Below are positions 20,205-29,241 of a stretch of DNA of 64,000 bases, piece after piece. Below the pieces are notes generated by a model that was given only the letters and a program-made list of their open reading frames with translations, was not told the DNA's origin and ran no database searches. Numbering within the stretch: position 1 is the first letter of the stretch; each line of letters begins with the position of its first letter. This DNA is from Thiothrix subterranea (GTDB lineage: Bacteria > Pseudomonadota > Gammaproteobacteria > Thiotrichales > Thiotrichaceae): positions 1,488,001 through 1,552,000 of the forward strand of contig NZ_CP053482.1 of the NCBI RefSeq assembly GCF_016772315.1, given 5' to 3'. Made by a program: the position numbers and the translations under genes.

Positions 20205-23200
20205 TTACTTTGCTACAATTGACTTTTTTGGCAAATTACCTGATACAATGAAATTGGCTGCAAATAATCCATTATTAGGATTTAATAAGACATTACCAAG
20301 CAACATATTAAGATCATTTCCGGGGCCAGAATATAATGTCACGCCATCCATATTAAGATCAGTTGGCAAATAGCCTTCTAAACGAAAATTGCTATTAAAC
20401 TCAATGTTATCTGGGCTTGACAGTATTTTACCTAATAGCGCATTGCCATCATTACCGGGGCCGTTTGCAATCAAATCATTATTCATACCTGCATCGCCTC
20501 CCCACAAAACAGCGTTATGAATACCCTCAAGACGAGCCGATAAACCATAAGTGACCGTAGTAGGTAATGTAAAGTCAACAACAACCGGCGTTCCATTCAA
20601 AGTTACGGGATTCTTCAGCATAATCCCTAGGTGGTTACGGTGACGAATTCCAATATAATAACTACCAGGCAAAATTCCCGCAAACTGTAATATAGAATCG
20701 CCTGTTGTTGCATCAACTAAATCACCATCCCGTTGAATAATCAATGCCTTAGTTGCCAGTATGGACGTGGCATCTGTAGCAGCGCGTAAATCCAACAACA
20801 TCCAGTCGACTGGAGCATCAGCACCAACCAAACCACGCACTGATGCACTTAGATTCTCAGTTCCTGAATACGCAAAAGGAGGTGAACGGTAAGGCTGAAC
20901 TGTAGGCAATTTACCCCCTAATCTAGCTGCCATTAAACTCGTAGAACTTTCATAAGCAGCCTGTAACAAGGCTTTTGCTTGTAAACGTGCACTGGCAGGG
21001 GCACAACTGACACTTGAACCATAATTTCCTTTATAATGATTCACGGTTAAGCCATCCCAGCCAACATTATTAAACTGATTTCCCGGATTACTCTGTCTAG
21101 AATTAGGAATGCTATTAAATGGATCGTTATTATCCATAATGCTTACACTTCCTTTACACCCAGATTCATTAGCATTTCTGAAATTAAATATTTCAAGCTC
21201 TTGTCCTGCCACCCAAGGAAATGCAGTCGTCCCGCCCGGAGTAAAGGAAAAAGACAAGTAATCAGCAGCACTGTCTTCTAGCGGGGCATCACTACGGCTA
21301 GTTTGTGTCCAATTCACACCGGAGAACAAGGTTTGCACCCCAGTAGTAACAAAACGACCATCCTCTAACCCATGTGGTACTTTCAGTGTTATCTGCCCAG
21401 TCATGCTTATGTTTTGCACTGGTGTTATCGTAGGACGCATGAAAACACGGTAAACCCCACTTGCCACATCACGACGCAAGGTATACTCCAAAACTGGTTT
21501 CTGACTTTGACACGTTGCAGAGCCACCATAATTTCCGAGATAATCGTTATCATCCGTTTTCCCCCAACCTGCGTTAGCAAATTGATTGCCGGGGTTCGTA
21601 CCAGCAGAATTATTCGGAGCCGCTGGCGGTTGATTGAACGGGTCAGTGTTGTTATCCATTAAGGTAACACTCCCCAAGCAAGGCCCAGCATTTTTGAAAC
21701 TAAAAACCTCCTGTTCTACTCCGGCTTTGAAAGCAAATGCTCGCACATCAATGGGAGTGAAATTAAATGTCAAGTAATCAATGGTTTTGTTTTCCGACGG
21801 CGCATAGACTTCCGAGCTGAGAGACCAGTTAGTGCCTGCTTTAGTTTTAATATCAGACACTGTAAATTTTTGGTCACCAATTGCATGAGGAACTAGCAAC
21901 GTTAAGTTTGCTGTCATACTCAAGTCTGCTGTAGGTGTGGTAGTAGGGCGTAAAAATACGCGGTAGCGGCTGTCTATTGAGTCCCACGCAACTCGGTATT
22001 CAACTCCTCCTGAAGAAGATGCTAATTGATTTTGACACGTTGCAGCTCCACCGTAATTTCCGAGATAGTCGTTATCATCTATTGCTCTCAAACCTGCATT
22101 GGCGAATTGATTGCCGGGGTTCGTACCAGCAGAATTACTCGGAGCCGCTGGCGGCTGATTGAACGGGTCAGTGTTGTTATCCATTAAGGTAACACTCCCC
22201 AAGCAAGGCCCAGCATTTTTGAAACTGAAAACCTCCTGTTCTATTCCAGCTTTAAAAGCGAAAGCGCGGGTATCAATCATATTAAGTGAGAAAGAGAGAT
22301 AGTCGATCGTTTTGGCTTCAGTTGGCCCAGATACTGCCGCACCCAGTGACCAGATTGTACCCGCTTTCGACTTGATGTCGGTCACGCTAAATTTGCTTGT
22401 ACCCGTAGCATGAGGTACGCGTAATGTAACTTGCCCTGCCATACTAATATCTGGGAAAGGAGTGGCAGTTGGGCGAATATACACATGGTAACGCTGATCC
22501 AAGGCACTCCATCCAATTCGGTATTCAACGCCTGCACGAACAGGCATTAATAATGGATCAGTCCCATAAACATGCACTTCATCCCCATCGGAGTAGCCAT
22601 CACCATCTGTATCTGGGTTATGTGGATTTGTACCGAGAATTATTTCATCACCATTCTTGAGACCATCACCATCTGTATCAATACTATCATGACAGTCTGC
22701 ATTATTAGATCCGTAGTTACCTAGGTAGTTATTTTCATCTGATCCACCCCACCCTAAATTAGTAAACTGATTGTTAGGATTAGTGCCCTCAGAATTGTTA
22801 CTACCTTTCAATAGTGGCGCATTGAAAGGATCTGTTGGATTATCAATCAGTGCAATCGCACCAATACACTTGCCAGAGTTGCCAAAACTGAAGACTTCTT
22901 TTTCCTCACCAGCTTTCCATTGGAAAGCATCAGATTTGATCATATTCAAACTGAAGGAGAGATAGTCTACGCTTCGATCTTCAGAGGGAGCATCCACCCT
23001 TGAATCGTTTGACCAAATAGTGTTGGTGACAGTAATTCTAGGGTCATGAACCGTAAACGCATCTGCTCCCGTGGCGTGTGGAACGCGGATGGTGAACTGC
23101 CCAGTCATGCTCATGTCTTTTGGCACTGGCGTGGCGTTGGGTTTCATAAAAACGTGGTAACGATCATCTTTTGTATCCCAACGGATAGAATATTCCAACG

Positions 23201-23288
23201 TTTGTGCTGACAAAACAACACTATTCAATAACAGACAGAATAGGCCAAAAATCCAACTAAGGTATGTTGAGATATTTCTAGTAGACAT
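20205..23288 (-). CDS. Large secreted repeat protein with TSP3-type calcium motifs and the shared C-terminal module
   Basis: The 1027-residue product has a signal peptide (hydrophobic core FGLFCLLLNSVVLSAQ). It carries four copies of a domain of about 165-180 residues, each with EYxxRWDxxDxRYxVFxxPxxTP, SMxGQxTLxVPHA, DYLSFSLNMI, GxEQEVFSFKNAGPCLGSV and NPGNQFxNxGWG...NYLGNYG. Between copies 1 and 2 (about 205-245) lie thrombospondin type 3 motifs (DTDGDGLKNGDE, DTDGDGYSDGDE) that should bind calcium. The C-terminal 270 residues (LQAAYESS, VDWMLLDLR, YIGIRHRNHLGIM, TDLNMDGVTLYSGPGND) match the end of the 11135 gene. It is more AT-rich than its neighbours. Probably an extracellular structural protein or adhesin. 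Confidence 0.82.
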   Translation of the reverse strand: MSTRNISTYLSWIFGLFCLLLNSVVLSAQTLEYSIRWDTKDDRYHVFMKPNATPVPKDMSMTGQFTIRVPHATGADAFTVHDPRITVTNTIWSNDSRVDAPSEDRSVDYLSFSLNMIKSDAFQWKAGEEKEVFSFGNSGKCIGAIALIDNPTDPFNAPLLKGSNNSEGTNPNNQFTNLGWGGSDENNYLGNYGSNNADCHDSIDTDGDGLKNGDEIILGTNPHNPDTDGDGYSDGDEVHVYGTDPLLMPVRAGVEYRIGWSALDQRYHVYIRPTATPFPDISMAGQVTLRVPHATGTSKFSVTDIKSKAGTIWSLGAAVSGPTEAKTIDYLSFSLNMIDTRAFAFKAGIEQEVFSFKNAGPCLGSVTLMDNNTDPFNQPPAAPSNSAGTNPGNQFANAGLRAIDDNDYLGNYGGAATCQNQLASSSGGVEYRVAWDSIDSRYRVFLRPTTTPTADLSMTANLTLLVPHAIGDQKFTVSDIKTKAGTNWSLSSEVYAPSENKTIDYLTFNFTPIDVRAFAFKAGVEQEVFSFKNAGPCLGSVTLMDNNTDPFNQPPAAPNNSAGTNPGNQFANAGWGKTDDNDYLGNYGGSATCQSQKPVLEYTLRRDVASGVYRVFMRPTITPVQNISMTGQITLKVPHGLEDGRFVTTGVQTLFSGVNWTQTSRSDAPLEDSAADYLSFSFTPGGTTAFPWVAGQELEIFNFRNANESGCKGSVSIMDNNDPFNSIPNSRQSNPGNQFNNVGWDGLTVNHYKGNYGSSVSCAPASARLQAKALLQAAYESSTSLMAARLGGKLPTVQPYRSPPFAYSGTENLSASVRGLVGADAPVDWMLLDLRAATDATSILATKALIIQRDGDLVDATTGDSILQFAGILPGSYYIGIRHRNHLGIMLKNPVTLNGTPVVVDFTLPTTVTYGLSARLEGIHNAVLWGGDAGMNNDLIANGPGNDGNALLGKILSSPDNIEFNSNFRLEGYLPTDLNMDGVTLYSGPGNDLNMLLGNVLLNPNNGLFAANFIVSGNLPKKSIVAK
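21586..22247. repeat. 525-bp period near-identical direct repeat inside the surface protein gene
   Basis: About 137 bases at 21586-21722 are repeated with only a few substitutions at 22111-22247, 525 bp away (175 codons). The repeated part encodes the NPGNQFANAG and AGPCLGSVTLMDN region of domains 2 and 3, much more alike than domains 1 and 4, which suggests recent duplication or gene conversion. Confidence 0.8.
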
Positions 23289-23405
23289 ATTTATTTTTTA
23301 TATATAGATGGTATACCGATTATTGGTCTCTCTGGTTGATTAAGCCAGTACCATTCGTCTGTAACAGCCAACTTGAATGACTAGAGATGGGAATCGGTAG
23401 TGTTA

Positions 23406-23440
23406 AATCACACGGTTAATGCGTCATATCACACGAATAC
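23406..23440 (+). promoter_or_regulatory. Two direct repeats, candidate upstream activator sites
   Basis: AAATCACACGGTTA (23406-23419) and ATATCACACGAATA (23427-23440) share the core ATCACACG. They are spaced 21 bp apart, two helical turns, and lie about 50-80 bp upstream of the sigma-54 promoter at 23488. This is the usual place and phasing for enhancer binding by a sigma-54 activator. A role for the divergent surface protein gene (start 23288) cannot be excluded. Confidence 0.5.
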
Positions 23441-23487
23441 ATTAGTATATTATAAATAATTAAAATAAAAATCAGTCACTTAATCGT

Positions 23488-23503
23488 TGGCACAGTCATT
23501 GCC
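23488..23503 (+). promoter_or_regulatory. Sigma-54 promoter of the copper-uptake unit
   Basis: TTGGCACAGTCATTGCC fits the -24/-12 consensus TGGCAC-N5-TTGC exactly: the invariant GG at 23489-23490 and GC at 23501-23502 are 10 bases apart. The expected start point is near 23514, about 26 bases before the ATG of the TonB receptor, with the GGAAGG ribosome site in between. A PspF-like sigma-54 activator is encoded 3.3 kb downstream. Confidence 0.75.
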
Positions 23504-23539
23504 TTAGCATCGGTAACAAAAATTTTGGAAGGTTCCCCC

Positions 23540-25579
23540 ATGCAACATGCCCGCACGCATTTAACCCTGCTCAGTTCTCTGTTGATCTTCAGCGCTGCTG
23601 TCTGTGCCGAAGACACCTTGGTCGTCGACATTAAATCCACCAAAAAAGCCCCCTCCCCCAACGAAGTACAACCACTAGCCGCCGAACGCAGCGCCGTGTT
23701 GCCCGCTGATGGTGGCGATTTCCTCAAGCAATTGAATGGCGTATCGGGCAGTCGCTTTGGCGGGCGCGGTATCGAACCCATCATTCGTGGGCAATCCCAA
23801 ACCCAGCTCAACGTGTTGCTGGACGGTGCTTACGTGCATGGCGGTTGCCCCAATCGCATGGATCCTCCCGCGAGTTGGGCAGCCTTGGAAACCTATGAAA
23901 GCGTTAAAGTGGAAAAAGGCGTACAAACCTTGCAACACGGCTCCGGCGGCAGCGGCGGCACGGTGCTATTCGAGCGCGACACCCGCAGCATTCTTGACCC
24001 CGAAGACGGCTGGAGTGGCAAAGCCTCCGCCACCACCATGAGCAATGGCGTGAAACACGATGTCTCCGCCGATGTCACCAAAGCTTTCCAAAAAGGCTAT
24101 GCGCGTGTTTTCACACAGGATAGAGACGCTGACAATTACGAAGACGGCGATGGCAAGGAAGTACGCTCTTCTTATCAGCACAAACAAGCCGGTGTCGTGT
24201 TGGGTCTTACCCCAACCGAAGACCGTTTGCTCGAATACAGCTACGAAAATAACGACTTTTCTGATGCGCTGTATCCCGGTGCGAGCATGGATAGCCCCGA
24301 AGAATCCGGCTCTATCCAACGCCTCAAATACAAAGATAAGCTAGACAGCAAAATCAACAATATTGAAGCCGACGTATACAGCAGCAATATTGACCATTTG
24401 ATGGACAATTACAGCCTGCGCCCCCAGACCGGCACAAAAATGGCTGTTCCCACCACATCGGATACCGTGGGCGGCAAACTGGCACTCACCTCCAGCATTG
24501 GCGATACCGATGTCACTTACGGGCTGAACGTGCAAAACCGTGAACGCGATGCTGCCATGAAAAACATGTCCGCCCCCGGCACGCCCACCACCAACCTCAT
24601 GTGGCCGGGAGCCAGCACCGACCAAACCGGCATTTTCGCCGAAGCCACCCGCAAATTCGCGACAGGCGATAAACTGAAGTACGGGGTGCGCGTTGACCAA
24701 GTGGACGCGGCGGCTGCCAAAGCAAGCGTAGTCGCAGGCGGGCGCACCGCCAACCAAAACTACACCGCCGTTTATGGCTACGGTGCAACCGACAAAACAG
24801 AAACCAATGTCAGCGGCTTGCTGCGCTACGACAAAGCCCTCAATGACACCACCACCGCGTTTGCTGGCGTCAGCCGCACGGTGCGCACCGCCGACGAAAC
24901 CGAACGTTTCATCAGCAAATGGGGCATGACCGCACCGGATCGTTGGGTCGGCAACCCCAACATTAACCCCGAAAAACACAACCAACTCGACCTCGGCATC
25001 AGCCAGCAACGCGGCAAAGTGCGCTGGACAGGCACAGTCTTCGCCGACCAAGTAGACGATTACATTCTGCGCGACAAAGTAACCACGGGCGCACAAACCG
25101 GCGCACAAATCTACCGCAATGTCGATGCTGAAATCCTCGGTGCAGAACTCGGCGCAGAAACCAAATTAACCGACAAACTCCGCCTTGCCGCTGATGTGGC
25201 CTATGTCAAACGTACCGACACCACCGATGATCGCCCGATTGCGCAAACCCCGCCCGTCAACGGTAAAGTGCAATTGGACTACAATGCAGGCAAATGGAGC
25301 GCTGGCACACGGGTACGCTTTGCCGCCGGGCAAGATCGCATCGACACCGCCATGATCGGCGCTACCGAAGTCGGTGAAAGCGCAGGCTATACCACCCTCG
25401 ACACTTACGGGCGTTACAACCTCAATAAATCGACGAAAGTACGCTTTGGGGTAGATAATGTCCTCGATAAAACTTATTCCGAACACGTCAGCCGCCGCAA
25501 CTTAGACTTGGGTGGCACGGTTGAACGAGTGAATGAAGCCGGGCGCAGCGCATGGCTGAAACTCGAAACTGAATTTTGA
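23540..25579 (+). CDS. TonB-dependent copper receptor (NosA/OprC type)
   Basis: The protein (679 residues from the ATG at 23540, chosen because GGAAGG precedes it by 7 bases; a TTG five codons upstream is less likely) has a signal peptide ending near AAVCAED. The plug domain follows with GVSGSRFGGRGIEPIIRGQSQ, LLDGAYVHGGCPNRMDPP and EVEKGVQTLQHG-type segments, and then a 22-strand barrel ending in Phe (KLETEF), the usual outer-membrane C-terminus. The HGGCPNRMDPP motif is specific to the NosA/OprC copper receptor group, which imports Cu across the outer membrane using TonB energy. The next gene encodes a periplasmic copper chaperone, which agrees. Confidence 0.9.
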   Translation: MQHARTHLTLLSSLLIFSAAVCAEDTLVVDIKSTKKAPSPNEVQPLAAERSAVLPADGGDFLKQLNGVSGSRFGGRGIEPIIRGQSQTQLNVLLDGAYVHGGCPNRMDPPASWAALETYESVKVEKGVQTLQHGSGGSGGTVLFERDTRSILDPEDGWSGKASATTMSNGVKHDVSADVTKAFQKGYARVFTQDRDADNYEDGDGKEVRSSYQHKQAGVVLGLTPTEDRLLEYSYENNDFSDALYPGASMDSPEESGSIQRLKYKDKLDSKINNIEADVYSSNIDHLMDNYSLRPQTGTKMAVPTTSDTVGGKLALTSSIGDTDVTYGLNVQNRERDAAMKNMSAPGTPTTNLMWPGASTDQTGIFAEATRKFATGDKLKYGVRVDQVDAAAAKASVVAGGRTANQNYTAVYGYGATDKTETNVSGLLRYDKALNDTTTAFAGVSRTVRTADETERFISKWGMTAPDRWVGNPNINPEKHNQLDLGISQQRGKVRWTGTVFADQVDDYILRDKVTTGAQTGAQIYRNVDAEILGAELGAETKLTDKLRLAADVAYVKRTDTTDDRPIAQTPPVNGKVQLDYNAGKWSAGTRVRFAAGQDRIDTAMIGATEVGESAGYTTLDTYGRYNLNKSTKVRFGVDNVLDKTYSEHVSRRNLDLGGTVERVNEAGRSAWLKLETEF

Positions 25580-25599
25580 TCTTGTACAGGAAACACACG

Positions 25600-26091
25600 A
25601 TGAAACGTTTATTACACACCGCCGCCTTGGGCATTTTGCTGTCGATGACCGTCGCCTGCCAAGCCGATGCGGATAAATCAGCCGCCGCCGCACCTGCGAC
25701 CAGCACAGCAGCCGACAGCGTAACCGTAGAAGCGCCATTTGTACGGGCAATACCTCCCGGTCAGCCAAATAGTGCGTCCTTCATGACCTTGGTGAACACG
25801 TCCGACAGTGACCACAGCGTGAAATCGGCAGCCAGCCCCGTTGCCGCCACGGTGGAATTACACACCCACACCAACAACAACGGTGTGATGGAAATGCGCC
25901 AAGTTCCACAAATTGACGTACCGGCTAAAGGCCGTACCGAATTAAAGCCGGGTGGCTTGCATGTCATGCTGATTGGTTTGCAGCAAGAGCTGAAAGTGGG
26001 CGAAACGGCTGCGATCACCCTGACGTTTGAAGACGGCAGCACCACCACCGTGAATGCACCGATTCAGGAAGTCATGCCCGCGAAACACTAA
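25600..26091 (+). CDS. Periplasmic copper chaperone PCu(A)C family, lipoprotein-like
   Basis: The start is placed at the ATG at 25600, nine bases after AGGAAA, giving 163 residues. The signal peptide ends at LLSMTVAC, so the protein may be lipidated at Cys17. The copper site of the PCu(A)C family is present: ELHTHTNNNGVMEM (His and two Met) and LHVMLIGL (His and Met), corresponding to the H-x-M ... M ... H-x-M pattern. These proteins carry Cu(I) to cytochrome oxidase assembly (with Sco1) in the periplasm. It lies 20 bases after the copper receptor, so both likely share the sigma-54 promoter upstream. Confidence 0.93.
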   Translation: MKRLLHTAALGILLSMTVACQADADKSAAAAPATSTAADSVTVEAPFVRAIPPGQPNSASFMTLVNTSDSDHSVKSAASPVAATVELHTHTNNNGVMEMRQVPQIDVPAKGRTELKPGGLHVMLIGLQQELKVGETAAITLTFEDGSTTTVNAPIQEVMPAKH

Positions 26092-26103
26092 AACTGCGCG
26101 AAT

Positions 26104-26730
26104 TCACACCACACTTTTCGGGAGTAGCGGCTGCGCTGCTCCCGGAATCCGCCCAAACCCAACCAACTTGCGTTTCCAATAACCTTCTAATTTGGTGGTG
26201 GTAATCGCTTTGCCGGTGCGCGGGGCATGGACAAATTTATTGCTGCCCAAGTAAATCCCCACGTGACTGACTTTCTGACCGCGTGTTCTGAAAAATACCA
26301 AATCTCCCCGATTAGCGTCTTTATGCGGAATTTTCAGCGCCACTTTGTATTGCCCGGCAGCGGTACGCGGAATGTTAACGTTTGCGCCTTTCCCGAAAGA
26401 ATATTGCGTCAAACCGCTGCAATCGAAGCCTTTCATGGGCGTATTGCCGCCCCAGCAATAACCTTTACCGCATTGCTTAAGGGCACACAAGGCTACTTTG
26501 TCGAGTGGGGTTATCGCTTTTGCAGCAGCGACACGCGGTTGCTGGGGAATGGGCGTTATATGCGCAGTAGATGCCGCCTGACTCACTGGAGGTTGGGGGG
26601 ATTTGTCGGGCTGGATGCTGTGTAGCGGGGTAAGGTCTGCCACACGCGGATTCAGGCTACACCCCGCCATCGTTAACATGGCTGAACCCAACACGGAATA
26701 TTTTAACGCTGACACCTGATGACTCAACAT
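26104..26730 (-). CDS. NlpC/P60 family lipoprotein, peptidoglycan endopeptidase
   Basis: With the start at 26730 (GAGG six bases ahead; a longer frame begins at 26763 without a ribosome site) the protein has 208 residues. A lipobox LTMAGC places the lipid Cys near residue 24. A Pro/Gln linker precedes a complete NlpC/P60 domain: catalytic Cys in GFDCSGLTQYSF, His in KVSHVGIYLG, and a third polar residue (His) in NKFVHAPRTGK. These enzymes cut D-Glu-diaminopimelate bonds in the cell wall. It converges with the copper chaperone gene, 12 bases apart. The extra Cys-rich stretch CALKQCGKGYCWGG just before the active site is usual in this subgroup. Confidence 0.92.
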   Translation of the reverse strand: MLSHQVSALKYSVLGSAMLTMAGCSLNPRVADLTPLHSIQPDKSPQPPVSQAASTAHITPIPQQPRVAAAKAITPLDKVALCALKQCGKGYCWGGNTPMKGFDCSGLTQYSFGKGANVNIPRTAAGQYKVALKIPHKDANRGDLVFFRTRGQKVSHVGIYLGSNKFVHAPRTGKAITTTKLEGYWKRKLVGFGRIPGAAQPLLPKSVV

Positions 26731-26851
26731 ACACAACCTCGCCACACCTGATAGACTCACCATAGGTTTTGGCAGAGAGTGGGCGATTGTGCCGTGCTGG
26801 ACTGACTAAAGGCTGAAAATAAGCGCCAGCCTGCACTTGATCACGTTATTG

Positions 26852-27796
26852 TTAGGCAAGCACTTGTTTTTTCAAGCGATAATTTAGCGCATCACGGCTA
26901 ATTCCCAATAACCGAGCGGCATGGGTCTTGTTGTTTTGAGTGCGTTCCAAGGCTTGAGTCAACAAGTCGCGCTCTAGTGCTTCCAAATTGACGCCTGTTT
27001 CCGGCAGGCTGAAAGGCTGGCTCGCCGCAACGACTGGCGCACGAATTTCCAACGGTAAATTACTCACGGCAATCTCACGACCTGCCAGCAAAATACTCAA
27101 GCGTTCACACAGATTGCGCAATTCACGCACATTGCCCTGCCAAGCGTGATGCTGCAATTGCAAGCGTGCTTCCTTAGCGAAGGTTGCTATCGGCAGTTTG
27201 TGTTGCGCCGCAAATTGTTGTAAGAAATGCTGACTGAGCAGCGCAATGTCTTCCTTACGCTCCCGCAACGCAGGCAACTCCACTGGCACAATATTGAGGC
27301 GGTAAAACAGATCCTGGCGGAAAACGCCGCTTTGCGCCATTGCATACAAATCGCGGTGCGTGGCGGCTAATACCCGCACATTCACACGCTTGGCGTGCGC
27401 TTCACCCAAGGGTTGAATTTCGCCGGATTCGAGGAAACGCAGCAGTTTGGCTTGCAGATTCAGGGGCAATTCACCGATTTCATCCAAAAACAGCGTGCCA
27501 CCGTCAGCCGCACTGATTAAGCCGACGTGGTGATGATCTGCCCCGGTGAATGCGCCCTTACGATGCCCAAATAATAGCGATTCCGCCAAGGTTTCCGGCA
27601 ATGCGGCACAGTTAACCGTGATAAATGCTTGTTGGCGACGCGGACTCATCGCGTGCATGGCGTGCGCCACTAGCTCCTTACCCGTGCCGGACTCACCGGT
27701 AATCAGCACGCTCGCATCGGTTTGCGCGATCAAATGCGCGGAACGCAATACGGCTTCCATCAGGGGGGAACGGGTGAGAATGTCATCAAACTGCAT
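26852..27796 (-). CDS. Sigma-54 activator lacking a sensory domain (PspF-like architecture)
   Basis: The protein (about 314 residues from the ATG at 27796) consists of an AAA+ domain and a C-terminal Fis-type HTH only. Walker A is GESGTGKE, the sigma-54 contact loop GAFTGA is intact, Walker B is [12 protein letters not shown], and the arginine finger region [17 protein letters not shown] is present. The HTH ([28 protein letters not shown]) closes the protein. No receiver, GAF or PAS domain precedes the ATPase, so control must come from a partner protein, as with PspF and PspA, or from expression level. The sigma-54 promoter at 23488 with paired repeats is a candidate target (inference). Confidence 0.93.
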   Translation of the reverse strand: MQFDDILTRSPLMEAVLRSAHLIAQTDASVLITGESGTGKELVAHAMHAMSPRRQQAFITVNCAALPETLAESLLFGHRKGAFTGADHHHVGLISAADGGTLFLDEIGELPLNLQAKLLRFLESGEIQPLGEAHAKRVNVRVLAATHRDLYAMAQSGVFRQDLFYRLNIVPVELPALRERKEDIALLSQHFLQQFAAQHKLPIATFAKEARLQLQHHAWQGNVRELRNLCERLSILLAGREIAVSNLPLEIRAPVVAASQPFSLPETGVNLEALERDLLTQALERTQNNKTHAARLLGISRDALNYRLKKQVLA

Positions 27797-27907
27797 GGTA
27801 ACGCCTGCCATTTTCGTCTATGTTCAACGGGTTTGGCATAATCTAGCATTATTTTACGAATGATTGTCATGACTTAGCGCAGCTTTTTTGAATTAACGGA
27901 GGAATGT

Positions 27908-28831
27908 GTGCATATCGGCATTGATTTAGGCGGCACCAAAACCGAAGTGCTGTTATTGAATACCCACGGGCAGGAAACTTTTCGCAAACGCCTGCCAACC
28001 CCGCAGGGGCAATACGCGGCGATTTTGCATACCATCCAACAATTGGTGGATGAGGCAGAACAACACGCCGGGCAACCATGCAGCGTGGGTATTGGCACAC
28101 CCGGTGCAATTTCCCCCGCTACAGGTTTGATGAAAAATTCTAACTCGGTAGTCTTGAATGGCAAACCGTTACGCACCGCGCTGGAAAGCTTGTTACAACG
28201 CCCGGTGCGGTTGGAAAATGACGCCAATTGCTTGGCACTGTCCGAAGCAACGGACGGCGCGGCTGCGGGTGCTGCCGTGGTGTTCGGCGTAATCGTCGGC
28301 ACGGGGACAGGCGCGGGCATTGTGGTGCATGGCAAGGTCTTAACCGGTGCGAATGCGATTGCAGGCGAATGGGGGCATAACCCGCTGCCTTGGCCTGAAC
28401 CCGCAGAATTACCGGGCAAAGCTTGTTATTGCGGCAAACACGGCTGTATTGAAACGTGGCTTTCTGGCACGGGGTTTCAGGCTGAATACCAATTAGCCAC
28501 CGGCACGACGCTTGCCGCCGCCGAGATTGTGCAGTTAGCGACAGCAGGCGACGTTATCGCGGAACAATGTTTGCAAGCTTACGAAGAACGCATGGCAAAA
28601 AGCCTTGCGCACGTCATCAATATTCTCGACCCCGATGTGATTGTATTGGGCGGGGGGATGTCGAATATCCAACGGCTTTACACCAACGTGCCGCAACGCT
28701 GGGGCAACTACGTATTTTCTGATCAAGTTAACACCCGTTTGGTTGCGCCTCATTTTGGGGATTCGAGTGGCGTTCGTGGTGCAGCGTGGCTAGGCGCTAA
28801 CCACCACCGCCTCGGTAGAAACGGTTATTGA
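27908..28831 (+). CDS. ROK-family sugar kinase (fructokinase Mak/NagK type)
   Basis: The 307-residue protein starts at a GTG with a strong GGAGGAA site. It shows the ROK features: phosphate 1 GIDLGGTKTE (3-12), catalytic Asp in LENDANCLALSEA (Asp about 101), VGTGTGAGIV (about 135-144), and the zinc motif GKACYCGKHGCIETWLSG (about 174-191). The CYCGKHGCIETWLSG pattern and GEWGHN point to the Mak/NagK branch, which phosphorylates fructose, mannose or N-acetylglucosamine. The substrate cannot be read from sequence alone. Its 3' end overlaps the convergent gene at 28797. Confidence 0.9.
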   Translation: MHIGIDLGGTKTEVLLLNTHGQETFRKRLPTPQGQYAAILHTIQQLVDEAEQHAGQPCSVGIGTPGAISPATGLMKNSNSVVLNGKPLRTALESLLQRPVRLENDANCLALSEATDGAAAGAAVVFGVIVGTGTGAGIVVHGKVLTGANAIAGEWGHNPLPWPEPAELPGKACYCGKHGCIETWLSGTGFQAEYQLATGTTLAAAEIVQLATAGDVIAEQCLQAYEERMAKSLAHVINILDPDVIVLGGGMSNIQRLYTNVPQRWGNYVFSDQVNTRLVAPHFGDSSGVRGAAWLGANHHRLGRNGY

Positions 28832-29225
28832 CGGCGGGTTTGGATGGCGGCGGCTCTTTCGCTACCCGTTGTTCCAGAGATGCACTCACTTGGGGCATTG
28901 CCTCTTGCCGAGGCGGGCAAATGGGCTGAATGCCAAGCAAGGTTAAGCTGGCTTGGTGATCAAGTGCGGCGCTGTCGCGGAATGGAAGTGACTGATTTTC
29001 TGAAAAAGAGCAGGAACCGCCGGTAGTTTCCAGCAAACTCAACAGCGCCGCTTGCCCCTGATCACGGCGGTGCGTGCAATGGGTCAGTTTGCCCGCATTG
29101 ATCGCGAAGCGGCAGGAGGTATTGTTATCGGTGGCAATATAAAAGGTGCCGGTCTGCTTATAGCCAAGCACACTAGCCAAATGGCTCAGAATCTGCGCCA
29201 AGGAGAGAGGAGAATGCTTTTCCAT
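28797..29225 (-). CDS. Small cytoplasmic protein of unknown function
   Basis: Taking the ATG at 29225 (AGAGG five bases ahead) gives 142 residues. The first half has the pattern of a short sensor-like domain: LSHLASVLGYKQTGTFYIATDN, CRFAINAGKLTHC, AALLSLLETTGGSCSFSE, similar to DUF4388/PatA N-terminal domains that occur in regulators of gliding and surface motility. The C-terminal third is Pro-rich and ends in a Gly run. The gene sits immediately downstream of truC on the same strand. The domain match is tentative. Confidence 0.65.
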   Translation of the reverse strand: MEKHSPLSLAQILSHLASVLGYKQTGTFYIATDNNTSCRFAINAGKLTHCTHRRDQGQAALLSLLETTGGSCSFSENQSLPFRDSAALDHQASLTLLGIQPICPPRQEAMPQVSASLEQRVAKEPPPSKPAVNNRFYRGGGG

Positions 29226-29241
29226 AGAAGCCTCTGGGTAG

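Noticed and set aside
24341-25108. Minus-strand frame of 255 codons inside the copper receptor gene
   Set aside because: Composition is that of an antisense shadow (high Cys, Gly, Val, Ala), no start signal, and the sense frame encodes a complete TonB-dependent receptor.
27828-27846. TTTGGCATAATCTAGCATT near the sigma-54 activator as a second -24/-12 promoter
   Set aside because: GG and GC are 9 bases apart instead of the required 10, and neither half matches the full consensus.
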